64,000 nucleotides of DNA, from the NCBI RefSeq assembly GCF_005239225.2, contig NC_133284.1, forward strand, positions 3,501,770 to 3,565,769, read 5' to 3'. Source of the DNA: Populus alba. Taxonomy: Eukaryota > Streptophyta > Magnoliopsida > Malpighiales > Salicaceae. The translations under genes and the position numbers were made by a program. Shown piece by piece: positions 10,486 through 22,032 of the stretch (position 1 is the stretch's first letter; each line of letters starts with the position of its first letter). A model generated the notes under the pieces. That model was not told the origin of the DNA, made no database searches, and worked only from the letters and a program-made list of their open reading frames with translations.

Positions 10486-13400
10486 CGGAGGAGTGACCTA
10501 ACTTCTCTTTGCTTTGTGTTCATGCCACCGTCATTAAAGGATCAGGGATGATCCCGTACGACCAATTCTACAGCAAAATCGAGAGGAAGCAAAACTTTCC
10601 GATGGATGCAGAATCTTGTCCAAGTCGATGGGCGTCGGAGGAATTTGACCTGAGTTGGAGTTGGTGGAGCTTAAAGGGAATGCTTCTTTAAATAATCGAA
10701 TCAAATCACACGAAAGCTCGAGAGAGGAACTTGTTGGGTCTAAGTCAAAGAGGAGAAATCCTCTTAATCTTTTTATCCATTCTCAACACCGCTTGTTTCT
10801 TTTCTTTTCTTGTCATATAAACAACAAAAACATTGGGTGTTTTGAATGACGTTAATCATTGTTCAACATTGGATGAACATGAGCGGTGTCATTAATATTT
10901 TTTTCACTTTTATTCCTTGACCTTTTTTTCATTTGCTTCTTTTGGTTGCAAAATTACCTCCCAATTGCTTCAAATTTATTGGCTAGGAATAGAATAAAAA
11001 TAAAGGATGGGACCGATATAGAAAAGATGCTGAAAATGAGTGATGTATTTAAAGTTGTTAAAAATACACTTCAATCCCCTAATCTATAAAGTTAGACTTT
11101 TTCGCCCCCTTATATTTTTCTAAATTTAATTTTGATATATAATTTCATTTCTGTTATTTTTAAATCCCTGGTTTTTTAAGAGGAGAGAAATATTTACCGA
11201 AATCCGATGTAGAAAGAGAATCATTGTTTTTGCATATTCCGACTACCAAATTGATTGATATTAATGTCTACAAGTTTTTTTTGATGAAATGAGTTCAATA
11301 GTGGTTGTTTTAAATCTTAATATTATCTAAATAAAATAGATCATGTTCAAGGAAAACAAATCTAACTTATTTTGGTTTCATGTTTTAGGGGCTTTTTTGG
11401 AGTTTTTTAGGTTTTTATTTAATTGGTTTCTAGGTGTTTTGAGTTTTTATGAGGTTTTTTTTTTTTTTTTTTTTTTACTTAAAATGAGTTGAGAAAAAAA
11501 TATTTTGAGGGAATAATACCCTTGCCTCGATTTTCTAGCAAGCACTGTGGTGGTTGGATCCTAAACAAACAAACAACATGTTTTTTGCTTCAACAAGCAA
11601 TGTGTTACCTGATATTTATTTATTTTTTAATCAAAGGGTGGAGGTCCGCCCCTTTAAAAATAAAAATAAAAATTAGTTTTTCCATAAGCCCAAGCATGTT
11701 GGGTTATCAGGCTAGTGCATTTGGGTTTTTTTGTTGGGCTTTGTTTTGCAATTCTTTTTATTTTTTATTTAGGTGCAACATAAATTCGGTTGAGCTACTA
11801 GCGCGAATCACTAATTTCATGGGTTGTAGCACAACATTTAGGAATTTTTTTAATGCATTCCCCCCTAAATTAAAAAAAAAAAATGCAATTTGGCCATTTG
11901 TTATCATTGATTTTTTTTTTATTTAACTTCAAATGAAAAAAATGCATTTTAATTTTTTTTATCACTTAGCTTAGAAAACTATGCCTAATTGGGATCATGT
12001 TTTGATCTAGATTCTAAATTTTATTTGTTCATTAAAGTCGATTACGATGTAATATGATATATTTTTAAAGTTTTGGCTTAAGTTTTTTTATACCTCTTTT
12101 ATTTGCTTTTAGATTGAATCTAGTTTGTGGTCAACTAAGAATCAATGAAGGTTCGACCAGGAATAGAATAAATGAAGGAAAAAGAAATATAATTAACCAG
12201 TTAGGTTAACTCATTATCATCATGTTTATTATTCAGGTCGTATATTTCACGTATGATCTTAGGTTAATATAATTTGTCGTTGTCTTTACATTTTATTTTT
12301 TCAGTTGTTTTTCTCCTCTGATTAAGTCCTTGACAATTCTTTGTTTTCTTATATAAATTAGTTAGATAATACTAGAATGAGGAAACCACATCACCATTTG
12401 AGTAAGGCAAATGATTTTTTATTTGCCTGTTTACTTGAACAAGTAACTCTAACTTTCATTTTCCATTTATTAACAATTAAGATAGTCAATTAATTTATTC
12501 TAATATATTGGTCAAGTTTTTAATTATCATTTCACATACAATAAAAATTAATATTATTTATGTGACCTGCACTTTGTCACAAGCCGAAAACCTAGTCTAA
12601 ACAAGAAAATTCTCACCTACAATTTTTTTTTCCACCACTATCACATGTGAATTTTTTTTTTTTCTAAGTCGATAGGCCCGTCTTAGAAATTTGACCCGAC
12701 ATAGAGTTGGTGGAGCTTAACGGAAATGCATCTTTAAATAATCGAATCAAATTATACAAGTTCAAAGCTCAAAATAGAATCTTGTTCCGTCTCTTCTGTC
12801 TCGGTCAATGAAGAGAAATCCAAGGAACAAGTAACAACCAAAAAAAACAAGAACATGTAGAACAATCTCCTTAAAAATAAATCTGAACCTGTAAAATAAT
12901 TAAGCTTGGCATTAGCATAATCATCCAAAACCAGGTAGTTTCCTTGTCTCTTCCTTATCACCTAAACTCAAATTAGTTCAAATTACAAATCATGTACTCT
13001 TGTCCAACTTTTAATTGCAATATAGTTATAAAACTTGGTCTCGGTGACCTGCAGCCCGCTGACTTAGAGTTTTCATTTCGAATCGAGTTTTTATTTATCA
13101 AAATAATATCATTTTATTTTGATAAATAAAAAAGATTTATATTCACCAAATCCTGCTCTTATAACCATGTCATGCAGGAAAATATAATATTCAGCTACTA
13201 AATGAGTGGAGGCACAATTAAAAACATGTATACAATAAGTGGTAATCATACATCTAAGAGCAATACATGCAACGGTCATAGTTCCTCAGGGAACTTCGAT
13301 ACAAGTTCTAGGCATAATTGTAGCCACAACATTACTTATCGTTCCACACAATTATTCACAACATAATATAATTGATTTAGCGCAATGCAGGTAGGCAAAT

Positions 13401-13519
13401 TGCATTTCTCTGCATGTTAATCTCGTCAAATGCAAAGAAATTGTCCTGCTTACAGACTGGTGATGGATAACAAGGCCGAATACAACGAAAAGGAGGTGCT
13501 GTTGGGCTGAAACAGGTGT

Positions 13520-15976
13520 TTAGAACTTCAACCTTAATGCAGCCAGAAGCCTTTTTCTCTCATCCCGAATGCTCCTCAATCTCCTTTTCTTCTCCATCAC
13601 AGAATCATAAACATTACTGGGGTCTTCTGTTTCAAGAGAATTCTCCATGAGTTTCACATACAGATTTCCTAGACTGACCTGTTCCTCTTCCTTGCCTTCA
13701 TCTTGTCCTCCTCGTCCCTCTACTAGCTTACCTTTCTCAGCTACTTCCTTCTCCTTCTTTTTATTCACTCTGGACATGGCAGTTTCCTGCACTCTGTAGC
13801 AAGAAATGATGGAGTGAAGAGAACCCTACTGAAACAAAAAATTGTGATTTATATCTAGCAATAAAGGTGCCAGTTATGTACCCGTATTTGTCATCCTCCG
13901 TATTCCAAGGACTTTCATGGGATTCATGGGCATTTTCATGCTCCTCCTCATCTGGGCTCTCTTTATCTCTTTTTTCAAGAATGATCTTTATTTGGTCCTT
14001 GAAAAATTGTTCTTGAAAGTCCATCTTTGGAAAAGAATTGTTATGATCAGTCAAAATGGATAAAGGGACATGCAGAGATTATTCAGTTAAAATTAAAATC
14101 ATGTAAGCAAAACAGGTCAAAGCAACGAGAAGCTGCACCTCTAGCACTAGATATCATGTAAGGAATATGGAGGTAACTCATCATGAATAACTAGCATGGT
14201 TTTCATGGACAGTAGTGATTGTTTAAATAGAGAATTATCAGAAAAGGCAAGACATATAAGCTCATGAGCTTTCGGTAACTATTACCTCTTCCTTGTTCTG
14301 TTCATCCTGCAATTTGATTTTCTGTCTCAAAACATCAATTTCCCTCATTGCATTTTCCAGCCTCTCCCTCATTATGACATTTGATTCTTCAAGAAGTTTT
14401 AGGTGCCTTTGTTCTTCAGCTACCTTGTTGTTCATCCAGATAAACTGGTGACTGTCCTCAGTCGTTTTCCTGATCTGGTTCACAGCCATTTCTTGGTATG
14501 ATCTCATTTCACATTTCAGCATGGGGTTACCTGCTGATCAAAGGCACAACATGTCATTTAGATTTTAGAGTATATATGATTTATTGGCAGAATTTTAGAT
14601 TCAATGGCACAGAATTGAGCAGATAAAACTACTTGAATACAATCAATACCTCCTTGCGTGTTACTTATTTGTCCCACACATGACCTATCTAGAGATCGTG
14701 CAGCAGTGCTCTTGAAATATCCGGGGCATGTTCGGAAGCCTCCTTTTCCTCTGTCAACTGCCATCTCAGAATCAGCATTACTTGTGATGGCTTGATTCTG
14801 ATCCATGTCTGTATGTCCCCATGCTTTAGGATTAGGATTCTGTGGACCCTGCCGTTTTGCGGCAATGGTTTCAGCCATTTTCACTTGCTTACTTTCATTA
14901 AACCCCAACTCACCTTCATCTGGTGCTGAGTTGAGACTTATAACTTTCACTGCACCAGGACTTACTAATTCAGGCTCAGTCTTTGGTGTCGGATTACCAT
15001 TACTGGCATCAACAGCGAGAGACTTGCCAGTGTCATTTCTAGAACTCGTGTCCATACTCAACTCTTGGCTGCACCATTCCTTTTCTAAAAGTTCCAAAGT
15101 TTTGCTGTAAAAAAATATTCAAATTTTTTAAAACAGCAGTTCTTGAAACAAAACTCAATTAAGTGATGACACTTTTCTGTGTGAGGAAACAAAAAATTAA
15201 AGAAAATTCTGCCTAACTGAACGACCAATGAAAAGGCTCTGAACTTGATAAATCATTCTTTTACTAATAGCCAAAAATTACATTTCTTGGGTTATCTTAA
15301 ATTGCGGGCAAAAGTGAGAAAATAAATACTCATGTATATAATCCATATAAAAAGCTAAAGTTGTCATATTTTAGGATAAGACTTCTCTGGGAATGCTTAT
15401 ATTCTCTATATTTTGGTGGCTAGAGATTGAGTTATTTTGGGATTTTAGGTGAAAGAGCAATTTTGTATGACATATTGTAATCTTCTAATTTCTGTGAATT
15501 TAGTAACATCATCAACAAGCTCATACAATAAAGACATAATAGCAATAATGTTTTGGACACAACATTCAATTTTTGATGTTCTCAAATTTAGAACATACTG
15601 ACCTGCAGCCTAAGCAAAATATCAGACCAGAGCTCTCATTTTTAATGATCTGATACTTTTCCTTCCTTTCCAGACACATGTCACAGGAACTTAGAGATGG
15701 TTCACCCTTTTCTAGCACTCGCGGTGGTGGCTCCATCTTGTGTCCTGAAATTGCTTCCATGTTGGTCTTGGACGGAGTTGATGATGACACATTGCTTGGG
15801 ATCTGACAACTGATCAAAGAAGCCTTTAGAGCCTCTTGGAACTGTAATTCTTCAGCAAATTGAGCATCTAACAGAGCACGTAAAATTTCATCTTCTGATT
15901 CATTTTGCTGCAAGAAAGATGGAAAGTAACCATCATTGTTAATAAGAGGATCAAAGAAGGCTGGTTCTATTGCCAT
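13520..15976 (-). CDS. RING1-fragment/coiled-coil protein of unknown function, copy A (full length)
   Basis: Exons on the minus strand: 15976-15603, 15104-14650, 14530-14286, 14024-13882, 13793-13520. All are GT-AG and the joined frame is open: 496 aa. The N-terminal 125 residues ([18 protein letters not shown], then [17 protein letters not shown]) resemble the start of the RBR ligase at 20.9 kb ([34 protein letters not shown]), but the middle Cys-x-His of RING1 is lost and no IBR or RING2 follows. The middle is acidic and low in structure. Exon 3 encodes a strong coiled coil ([20 protein letters not shown], about 280-358). The tail is Lys/Glu-rich and ends [21 protein letters not shown] do not recognise a family for the coiled-coil part. 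Zinc binding and ligase activity look unlikely; a protein-protein scaffold is a guess. The exon 3 acceptor is a CAGCAG (NAGNAG) pair that could add or drop one residue. Confidence 0.75.
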
Positions 15977-17562
15977 GTTCTTATCACAAAATCTGTCCTC
16001 AACCTTGATCCTCTTCTCTCACAATGCACCATTGTCTCTCAACATCTACTACTTAAATCTCTGTCAAGAACTTACTTTGGAAGCAGTTTCTTGGGCAACT
16101 TCCTCGAGGGTTCAACACTTCTGTACCTTTGTTTGACTTGCTTTACATGGCTTTTCCTAGCCAAGGAGTGTAGGCCAGGCACGCGTTATGGCCTTTTGTC
16201 CTTTTCCTATCATTAGTGGAAAGGGGAAAAAAAAAAGGGAGGAGAGCAACCAAAAAAGGGGGATTTGCATCACTCATAAAAAAAAAAATTATCATCCCTT
16301 ATACACTACATAATGGGAGGAAATAATTCCAATTAATTGAAACTGAACTCAACAACGAATTTAGCTACAAAAAGCTTGATTCATCCACATAAAAACATGA
16401 TAAATTCTATTGATTTGGGCTAGTGCTATATTTGATCCCCTGCTAGAAATTATATCTTTGCTAGGCCTCTTCTGTCTCAGTCAATGAAGAGAAATCTCTT
16501 AATCTTTTTATCCATTTTCAACATTACTTGTTTCTTTTCGTAAATTTAAATCGTGTACATTTACTATGCGATCACATTTTTTTTTAATAAGAAACACAAC
16601 TAAGAGATTCTATTAATTAATTAATTCACATGATGCAACATGGTTAGAAAACTTGACCCAATGCAGATGGAGAGATGATGGTTGCTGTCCTTCTGCTGGT
16701 GTGGACCGGTCTGGTTTGGGGGCTGCTGTTGGGTTTGTTATAGGTGATACGCAGGGGGCAGTGGGCGAGGCTGGTGGGTTCTTAGGCAGCAGAGCAGTGA
16801 ATGTTGATTCTATTACCAGGGAGGTTTATGGGAAAGAGGTTTGTTTTCTTTAAACAATTTCCTTCTGGTTTGGTCTTAGTTACTGGATTTGTGGCGTGGA
16901 TGAGCTTGTCTGTTGGCGTGTCGTGGCCGTGTGGTGGAAGAGGGTTGGGTGGCTGGTCTGTGTGTGGAAGATGAACAGGGGCTAAGGTTTTGGTCAAAAC
17001 AATGGCGTCTTTAGCTGAGCGTAACTTTGTTTTTTTTAGATCACATGTTCACAAATCTAGGGTTTACGATGTGTTTTGAATTTTCGAGAATATGAACAAG
17101 CTCATGAATTGTTTACTTATGAAAATAATTAAAAATTTATTGATGCGGGATAAAAAGATTAAAAAAAAAAAAAGGAGAAAAGAAGAAAAAGTCCGATAAT
17201 TAAAAGTAAAGAGAAAAAACCAGGAAGACAAGAGAATATTTAACTGAGGGGAAATCCGCTATTTTATTAAATTATAAAAAAATCTAATATTAAAAAAAAA
17301 TAACATACAAATATTAAATCTAAAACAAACAATTAAGTTTATACCACATTACATAAAATATTCAACAATAACTAAATTAAACCCAACAAATAAATCAAAA
17401 TAAAATCCCAAATATTCCCGTAAATATAATATCTTACAATAATAAAATTAAATCCAATAAATAATCCCAAATGAAATACAATAACATAAAAATTGAGCTA
17501 TCCTCCTTCTTCATCATGGACTATACAGACGTGTGAGCCATGTCTTGACTGTGATGTCTCCA
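15977..17562. other. Region between tandem copies A and B
   Basis: Upstream DNA of copy A. The part from 15977 to about 16458 is duplicated upstream of copy B (19400-19938). It includes a single 57-bp-type unit at about 16071-16130 and a GTAAGT donor-like site (minus strand, 16075-16070). From 16458 the two sides diverge; 16.46-16.54 kb instead resembles segments at 10.73 and 12.78 kb. From 17.17 to 17.5 kb the DNA is very A-rich. The short frames at 16653-16853 and 16782-16997 are Gly- or Pro-rich chance ORFs with no domain. Confidence 0.5.
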
Positions 17563-19399
17563 TTACTCCTCGTCTGGGCTCTGAGGATCCTCTCCCTTTG
17601 TATCTCTTTCTTCAAGAATAATCTTTATTTGGTCCTTGAAAAATTGTTCTTGAAAGTCCGTCTTAAGAAAAGAGTTGCGACGATCAGTCAGAATAGATGA
17701 AGGGACACGCAGAGATTATCCAGTTAAAATCAAAATCATGTAAGCAAAACAGGTCAAAACAGGTATAAGCTCATGAGCTTTCGGTGACTGTTACCTCTTC
17801 CATGTGCTGTTCTTGCTGCAATTTGATTTTCTGTCTCAAAACATCAATTTCCCTCATTGCATTTTGCAGCCTCCCCCACATTATGACATTTGATTCTTCA
17901 AGAAGTTTTAGGTGCCTTTGTTCTTCGGCTACCTTGTTGTTCATCCAGATAAACTGGTGACTGTCAGTCGTTTTCCTGATCTGGTTCACAGCCATTTCTT
18001 GGTATGATCTCATTTCAGATCTCACCTTGGGCTTGCCTGCAGATCAATGGCACTGCATGTCATTTATATTTTAGAGTATATATGATTTATTGGCAGAATT
18101 TTAGATTCAATGGCACATAATTGAGAAGATAAAACTACTTGAATACGATCAATACCTCCTCGCGTATTACTTATTTTCCCCGCAGGTGGCCTATCTAAAG
18201 ATCGTGCAGCAGTGTTCTTGAAATGTCTGGAGCGTGTTTTGAAGCCTCCATTCCCTCTGTCAGCTGGCATCTCAGAATCACCATTACTTGGAATGGCTGG
18301 ATTCTTATCCACGTCTGTATGTCCCCATGCTTTAGGATTAGGACTCTGTGGACCCTGCTGTTTTCCGACAATGGTTTCAGCCACTTTCCTATGCTTACTT
18401 TCATTAAACCCCAACTCACCTTCTTCTGGTGCTGGGTCGAGACTGACAGCTTTCACTGCACCCTTGGCAGTGTCATTTCCAGAACCCATATCCATACTCA
18501 ACTCTTTGCTGCTCCATTCTTCTTTTGACAGTTCCAAAGTTTTGCTGTGAAAAATTAATCAAAAAATTTAGAATACAGCAGTTCATGAAACAAAACTCAA
18601 TTAGGTGATGACAAACTTTTCTGTTCGAGGAAAAACAAATTAAAGAAAATTCTGCCTAACTGAACAGACAAATGAAAAGGCTCCTGAACTTGATAAATCA
18701 TTCTTTTACTAATAGCTAAAAATTACATTCATCTCTTTCCCTTTATGTAAATTGTTGCTGATTAATATGGAAGTTTTAATCAGCACTCTTCTGAAATTCA
18801 TCTGTAAAGTCTGCCCGTAAAGTGGGAATCTGTAGCGATATTTCGAGAAGTTATAGTTTAGTTTCGATGGATCAAACCCTTTGAGAGGATATTGCTTGTT
18901 TATGCACAGTAAACTTCTACAGGACTAAAGGAATGATGGTATGTAAAAGTGGGTATAGCTCAATGTAGTAACATCATCAACAAGCTCATATAATAAAGAC
19001 ATACTTGCAATAATGTTTTGGAGAAAAAATTTACTATATGCTGTTCTCAAATTTAGAACTCACTGACCTGCAGCCTAAGCAGAGTATCTGACCGGAGCTT
19101 TCATTTTTAATGATCTGATATTTTTCTTTCCTATCCAGGCAAATGTCACAGGAACTCAGGGATGATTCACCCTTTTCTATCACCTGCGGTGGTGGTTCAA
19201 TCTTGTGTCCTGAAATTGCTTCCATGTTGGTCTTGGATGGAGTTGATGATGACACCATGCTTGACATCTGACAAATGATCAAAGAAGCCTGTGGAGCCTC
19301 TTGGAACTGTAATTCTTCAGCAAATCCAGCTTCTAACAGAGCACGTAAATTTTCATCGTTGTTAATAAGAAAATCAAAGAAGGCGGGTGCTGTTGCCAT
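17563..19399 (-). CDS. RING1-fragment/coiled-coil protein, copy B (3'-truncated tandem duplicate)
   Basis: Exons on the minus strand: 19399-19068, 18544-18156, 18036-17795, 17661-17563. Splice sites match copy A one for one, and the joined frame is open for 353 aa. It follows copy A through the RING1 fragment ([17 protein letters not shown]), acidic linker and coiled coil. Compared with A it lacks residues after LINND in exon 1, has an internal gap in exon 2 ([10 protein letters not shown]) and one codon fewer in exon 3. Copy A's exon 4 begins with ATG and B has ACG there, read through as Thr. The frame then stops at TAA (17565-17563) shortly after SPDEE, at the edge of the duplicated block, so the Lys/Glu-rich tail encoded by A's exon 5 is missing. 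It may be a functional shorter paralogue or a decaying copy; the lack of internal stops favours recent function or recent duplication. Confidence 0.65.
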
Positions 19400-19485
19400 G
19401 TTCTTATCACGAGTCTGTCTTCAACCTTGATCCTTTTCTCTCACAATGCACCATTGTCTCTCAACATCTACCACTTAAATATCAG

Positions 19486-19701
19486 TCAAGAACTTACTTT
19501 GGAAGCTGTTTCTTGCGCAACTTCCTTCGAGGGTTTTAACACTTTTGTGGTTACTTTGGAAGCTGTTTCTTGCGCAACTTCCTTCGAGGGTTTTAACACT
19601 TTTGTGGTTACTTCGGAAGTTGTTTCTCGGACAACTTTCCTTGAGGGTTTAACACTTCTGTAGCTTTGATTCACTTGCTTTCCAAGGCTTTTCCTAGTCA
19701 A
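19486..19701 (-). other. Possible upstream exon of copy B with 19-residue repeats
   Basis: On the same strand as copy B and just upstream of its first ATG, a 71-codon frame starts with ATG at 19701 and runs through the 57-bp repeats, repeating a 19-residue unit (KVTTKVLKPSKEVAQETAS). At 19497 it meets a perfect donor, AAA|GTAAGT, and stops soon after if unspliced. The same donor is kept upstream of copy A (16075). This could be a leader or a first coding exon spliced into the 19399 exon, although the gap to any acceptor before 19399 is under 100 nt. It could also be chance. Confidence 0.3.
19494..19664. repeat. 57-bp tandem repeat, three units
   Basis: Units begin at 19494, 19551 and 19608 (TTACTTTGGAAGCTGTTTCT...). 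The first two are essentially identical and the third has diverged. The matching site upstream of copy A (about 16072) has only one unit, so the expansion happened in copy B after the gene duplication. The period is divisible by three, so the frame through it stays open on both strands. Confidence 0.9.
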
Positions 19702-20852
19702 GGAGTGCAGGGTCAGGCACGCGTTATGGCCTATTGTCTAACATAAAAAATGGGAGTAGATAAACAAAGAAAAAGGAGTTAATTATATCTTTATTTTGAG
19801 ATAATTCCAATTAATTGAAACTGAACCGAATAATGAATTTAACTACCAAAAGTTTGATTCATGTACATAAGAGCATAATTAATTCTATTGAATGGGGCTG
19901 GTGCCGTATTTGATCCCCTGCTAGAAATTATATCTTTTTTTGGTCCTTACAATATGTATTTCACTCTAATATCATCCTTTAACTACTCATTTCTTAAGTC
20001 ATTAGTTATTAACAAGCATGACAATTGATGGAAGGATCACATGGCACATAATTCCAAGTAAGGAGATGACATTAATAGCTTATTTAGGAGTATGGTTATG
20101 ATTGTTTTTTAAAGTGTTTTTTACTTGAAAATATATCAAAATAATATTTTTTTTATTTTTTAAAAATTATTTTTGACATCAGCGCATTACAATAATTTAA
20201 AAACACAAAAAATATTAATTTGAAGTAAATAAAAAAATAAAAATAAATAATTTTTTTTAAAAATACTTTTAAAACGTAAAAATAAACAAAGTCTAGAAAG
20301 ACAAGACCTGTCCTCGATTATCTCTAGAAAAAAATTGAGTAATTTCTTAAATTTGGAGCAAATGATGGAATAATATATGATGTTACTTGACAATTAACAA
20401 AATAAATATAATATATATATAGATAAAATATTCTCCATGGAATATGTGATCAGCCTATTTATACTTCAAGACTATAAAAAAACAATGAAAAACATTAAAA
20501 AAATAATAATAATAAGAGTATGGACATCAAGGAGAGAAAATCAAGAGTGTAGGGACCGAATGCACCATTAACCTCACGAATCTTTGAAAATATGCAATAT
20601 GGCAAGAATGTGAACCGAAGAGTCTTCTTGGACCAGGATTTAGGAAAGCAAAAGGAAGCTTTGCAATAAAGTGGCAAACACACTGCACAGAGTCCTAGGT
20701 CATGTCAAACAAAGGTAAATATCAACCCCCTGTATTAAGCAGTTAGCCCAGCGGTTTCCGGTGGCAGGAGACTTCTTCTAAGCGAAGTTACTTCTACAGT
20801 GACGCCATCTGATCTTGAACCATAGAGTGACCGGTGGTTATTTTTTTATAAC
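19702..20852. other. Intergenic region between divergent copy B and the RBR gene
   Basis: The first 240 bases continue the A/B duplication (to about 19938). A foldback AT-rich element occupies about 20100-20291. The rest is AT-rich and, close to 20853, must carry the RBR promoter and leader. No gene was seen. Confidence 0.5.
20100..20291. repeat. AT-rich foldback element (MITE-like), copy 1
   Basis: The left end (TTTTTTAAAGTGTTTTTTAC) and the right end read in reverse complement (GTTTATTTTTACGTTTTAAA) are similar. The core is ATATATCAAAATAATATT...ATTTTTGACATCAGCGCAT. The same layout recurs at several other places in this window, so this is a dispersed family. Confidence 0.6.
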
Positions 20853-22032
20853 ATGGCACAACAATCCCTTGCCCCCTCTGAGCTTGATTTTGTTGATGAT
20901 TTTTACTTCTCGGCGCTCTTTGATGAAGAGCAAGAAGGAGAAGGAGGAGGAGGAGAAATCTTTGAAGTATCAGATGCCAAATATGCAGAAGAGTTGCAAT
21001 TCCAGGAGACTTTGATGGGTTCTGTCATCGTTTCTCAAATGAAAAGCGTTGGGCCATCATCGATGATGATAGAAGGAATCCCAGTAGTGCTTTCTATTTC
21101 AGATCAGCTTATGCGTCTGGAGATCATCGATTTAGAAGCCGGTGAGTCTTCTTTAACTTTCTGTGAGATTTGTGCTGAGAGAAAAGAGAGTGATAAAATG
21201 TTCAAAACTGAGAGCTGTGTTCACTCATTTTGCAATGACTGCATAAGCAGACATGTGGCCGCTAAGGTCCAAGACAACATTAGAGTAGTTACTTGCCCTG
21301 GATTGAGCTGCAGGGCTGTCCTTGAATTGGACACCTGCAGGCCTGTACTGACTAGGGGAGTGATTGATCTCTGGGAGGAGGCATTATGTGAAGAGGTGAT
21401 TAATGCATCCCAGAGGTTTTACTGTCCATTCAAGGATTGTTCAGCTTTGTTGGTTGATGATAATGAAGGAGAAACAATTAGAGAATCTGAGTGCCCCTTC
21501 TGCCATAGATTGTTCTGTGCTCAGTGTTCTGTGCCTTGGCATCCTGGGGTTGATTGTGATGAGTACCAGAGGCTGAATGAGGACGAGAGAGGGAGAGAAG
21601 ATCTCATGGTGAGGGAACTTGCTAAGGACAAGAAATGGGGTAGATGTCCTAAGTGCAAGTTCTATGTGGAAAGAACAGAAGGTTGTCCTCACATGGTCTG
21701 CAGGTCAGTTTGTCTTTCGTTGTCATTACAATTCAAAACTTGTTTATTACTACATAATTCTTCTTTAATTACAACAGTTTCTGTCACTGATGATCTCTTA
21801 CTCATTGCTAATTTTAACCAAACATTGTGATTTATATAGATAGGAGCATGGAGAAAGATGCCTCAAACTGCAACTATAAACAGCATTTAGTAACTTTGAA
21901 CTACATATCTATGCAAGTACATTGGAGTTTCTTTTCTTAACATATGATCATAAATGCAGGTGTAGGTTTGAGTTTTGCTATGGGTGTGAAGAACAATGGG
22001 ACCAAACTCATGGAGGATGCACTAGGAAATAA
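20853..22032 (+). CDS. RBR-type (RING1-IBR-RING2) E3 ubiquitin ligase, two exons
   Basis: Exons 20853-21703 and 21960-22032 with GT-AG ends give 307 aa. RBR ligases take ubiquitin from E2 onto a RING2 cysteine and pass it to the substrate. RING1 runs from C104/C107 through C122, H124, C127/C130 to C148/C153. The IBR region (about 170-245) keeps its Cys pairs (CPFKDC, CPFC, FCAQC). RING2 is C265/C268, the catalytic cysteine C278 (EGCPHMVC), then C283, C285, C290, C293, H301 and C304. All expected ligands are present and the length fits the short plant RBR/RSL1-like group. There is no membrane segment, so it is probably soluble. An unspliced read of the intron would stop soon after MVCR and lose half of RING2. 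The N-terminal part is related to the first exon of copies A and B, which lie next to it in the opposite direction. Confidence 0.92.

Larger units (their letters stand above)
9541..13519. other. Gene-free AT-rich intergenic region
   Basis: No gene recognised. It holds a pair of direct repeats (9.69-9.81 and 10.08-10.20 kb), TATG/TGTA and AT microsatellites (10.28-10.34 and 10.46-10.48 kb), and two related segments (10.64-10.81 and 12.68-12.83 kb) that also resemble 16.46-16.54 kb. Frames such as 10199-10501 and 11489-11926 are T/A-rich, cross microsatellites or homopolymers, and carry no recognisable domain. Positions 13.25-13.52 kb probably include the 3' UTR of the minus-strand gene that ends at 13520. 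Confidence 0.5.

Noticed and set aside
10199..10501. 100-codon ORF with Tyr/Met/Cys repeats
   Set aside because: It runs through the TATG/TGTA and AT microsatellites; no domain and no splice context.
11489..11926. 145-codon hydrophobic ORF
   Set aside because: Phe/Ile/Lys-rich translation of T- and A-runs; no conserved pattern, and not preceded by a plausible leader.
18945..19000. tRNA-like text GGGTATAGCTCAATGTAGT
   Set aside because: No B box, no acceptor stem and no cloverleaf pairing downstream; it is in an intron of copy B.
13520..19399. Copies A and B as active RING or RBR ubiquitin ligases
   Set aside because: RING1 has lost middle zinc ligands and there is no IBR or catalytic RING2 cysteine.
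19494..19664. 57-bp repeats as a CRISPR-like array
   Set aside because: Units are head to tail with no spacers, in a plant nuclear sequence.
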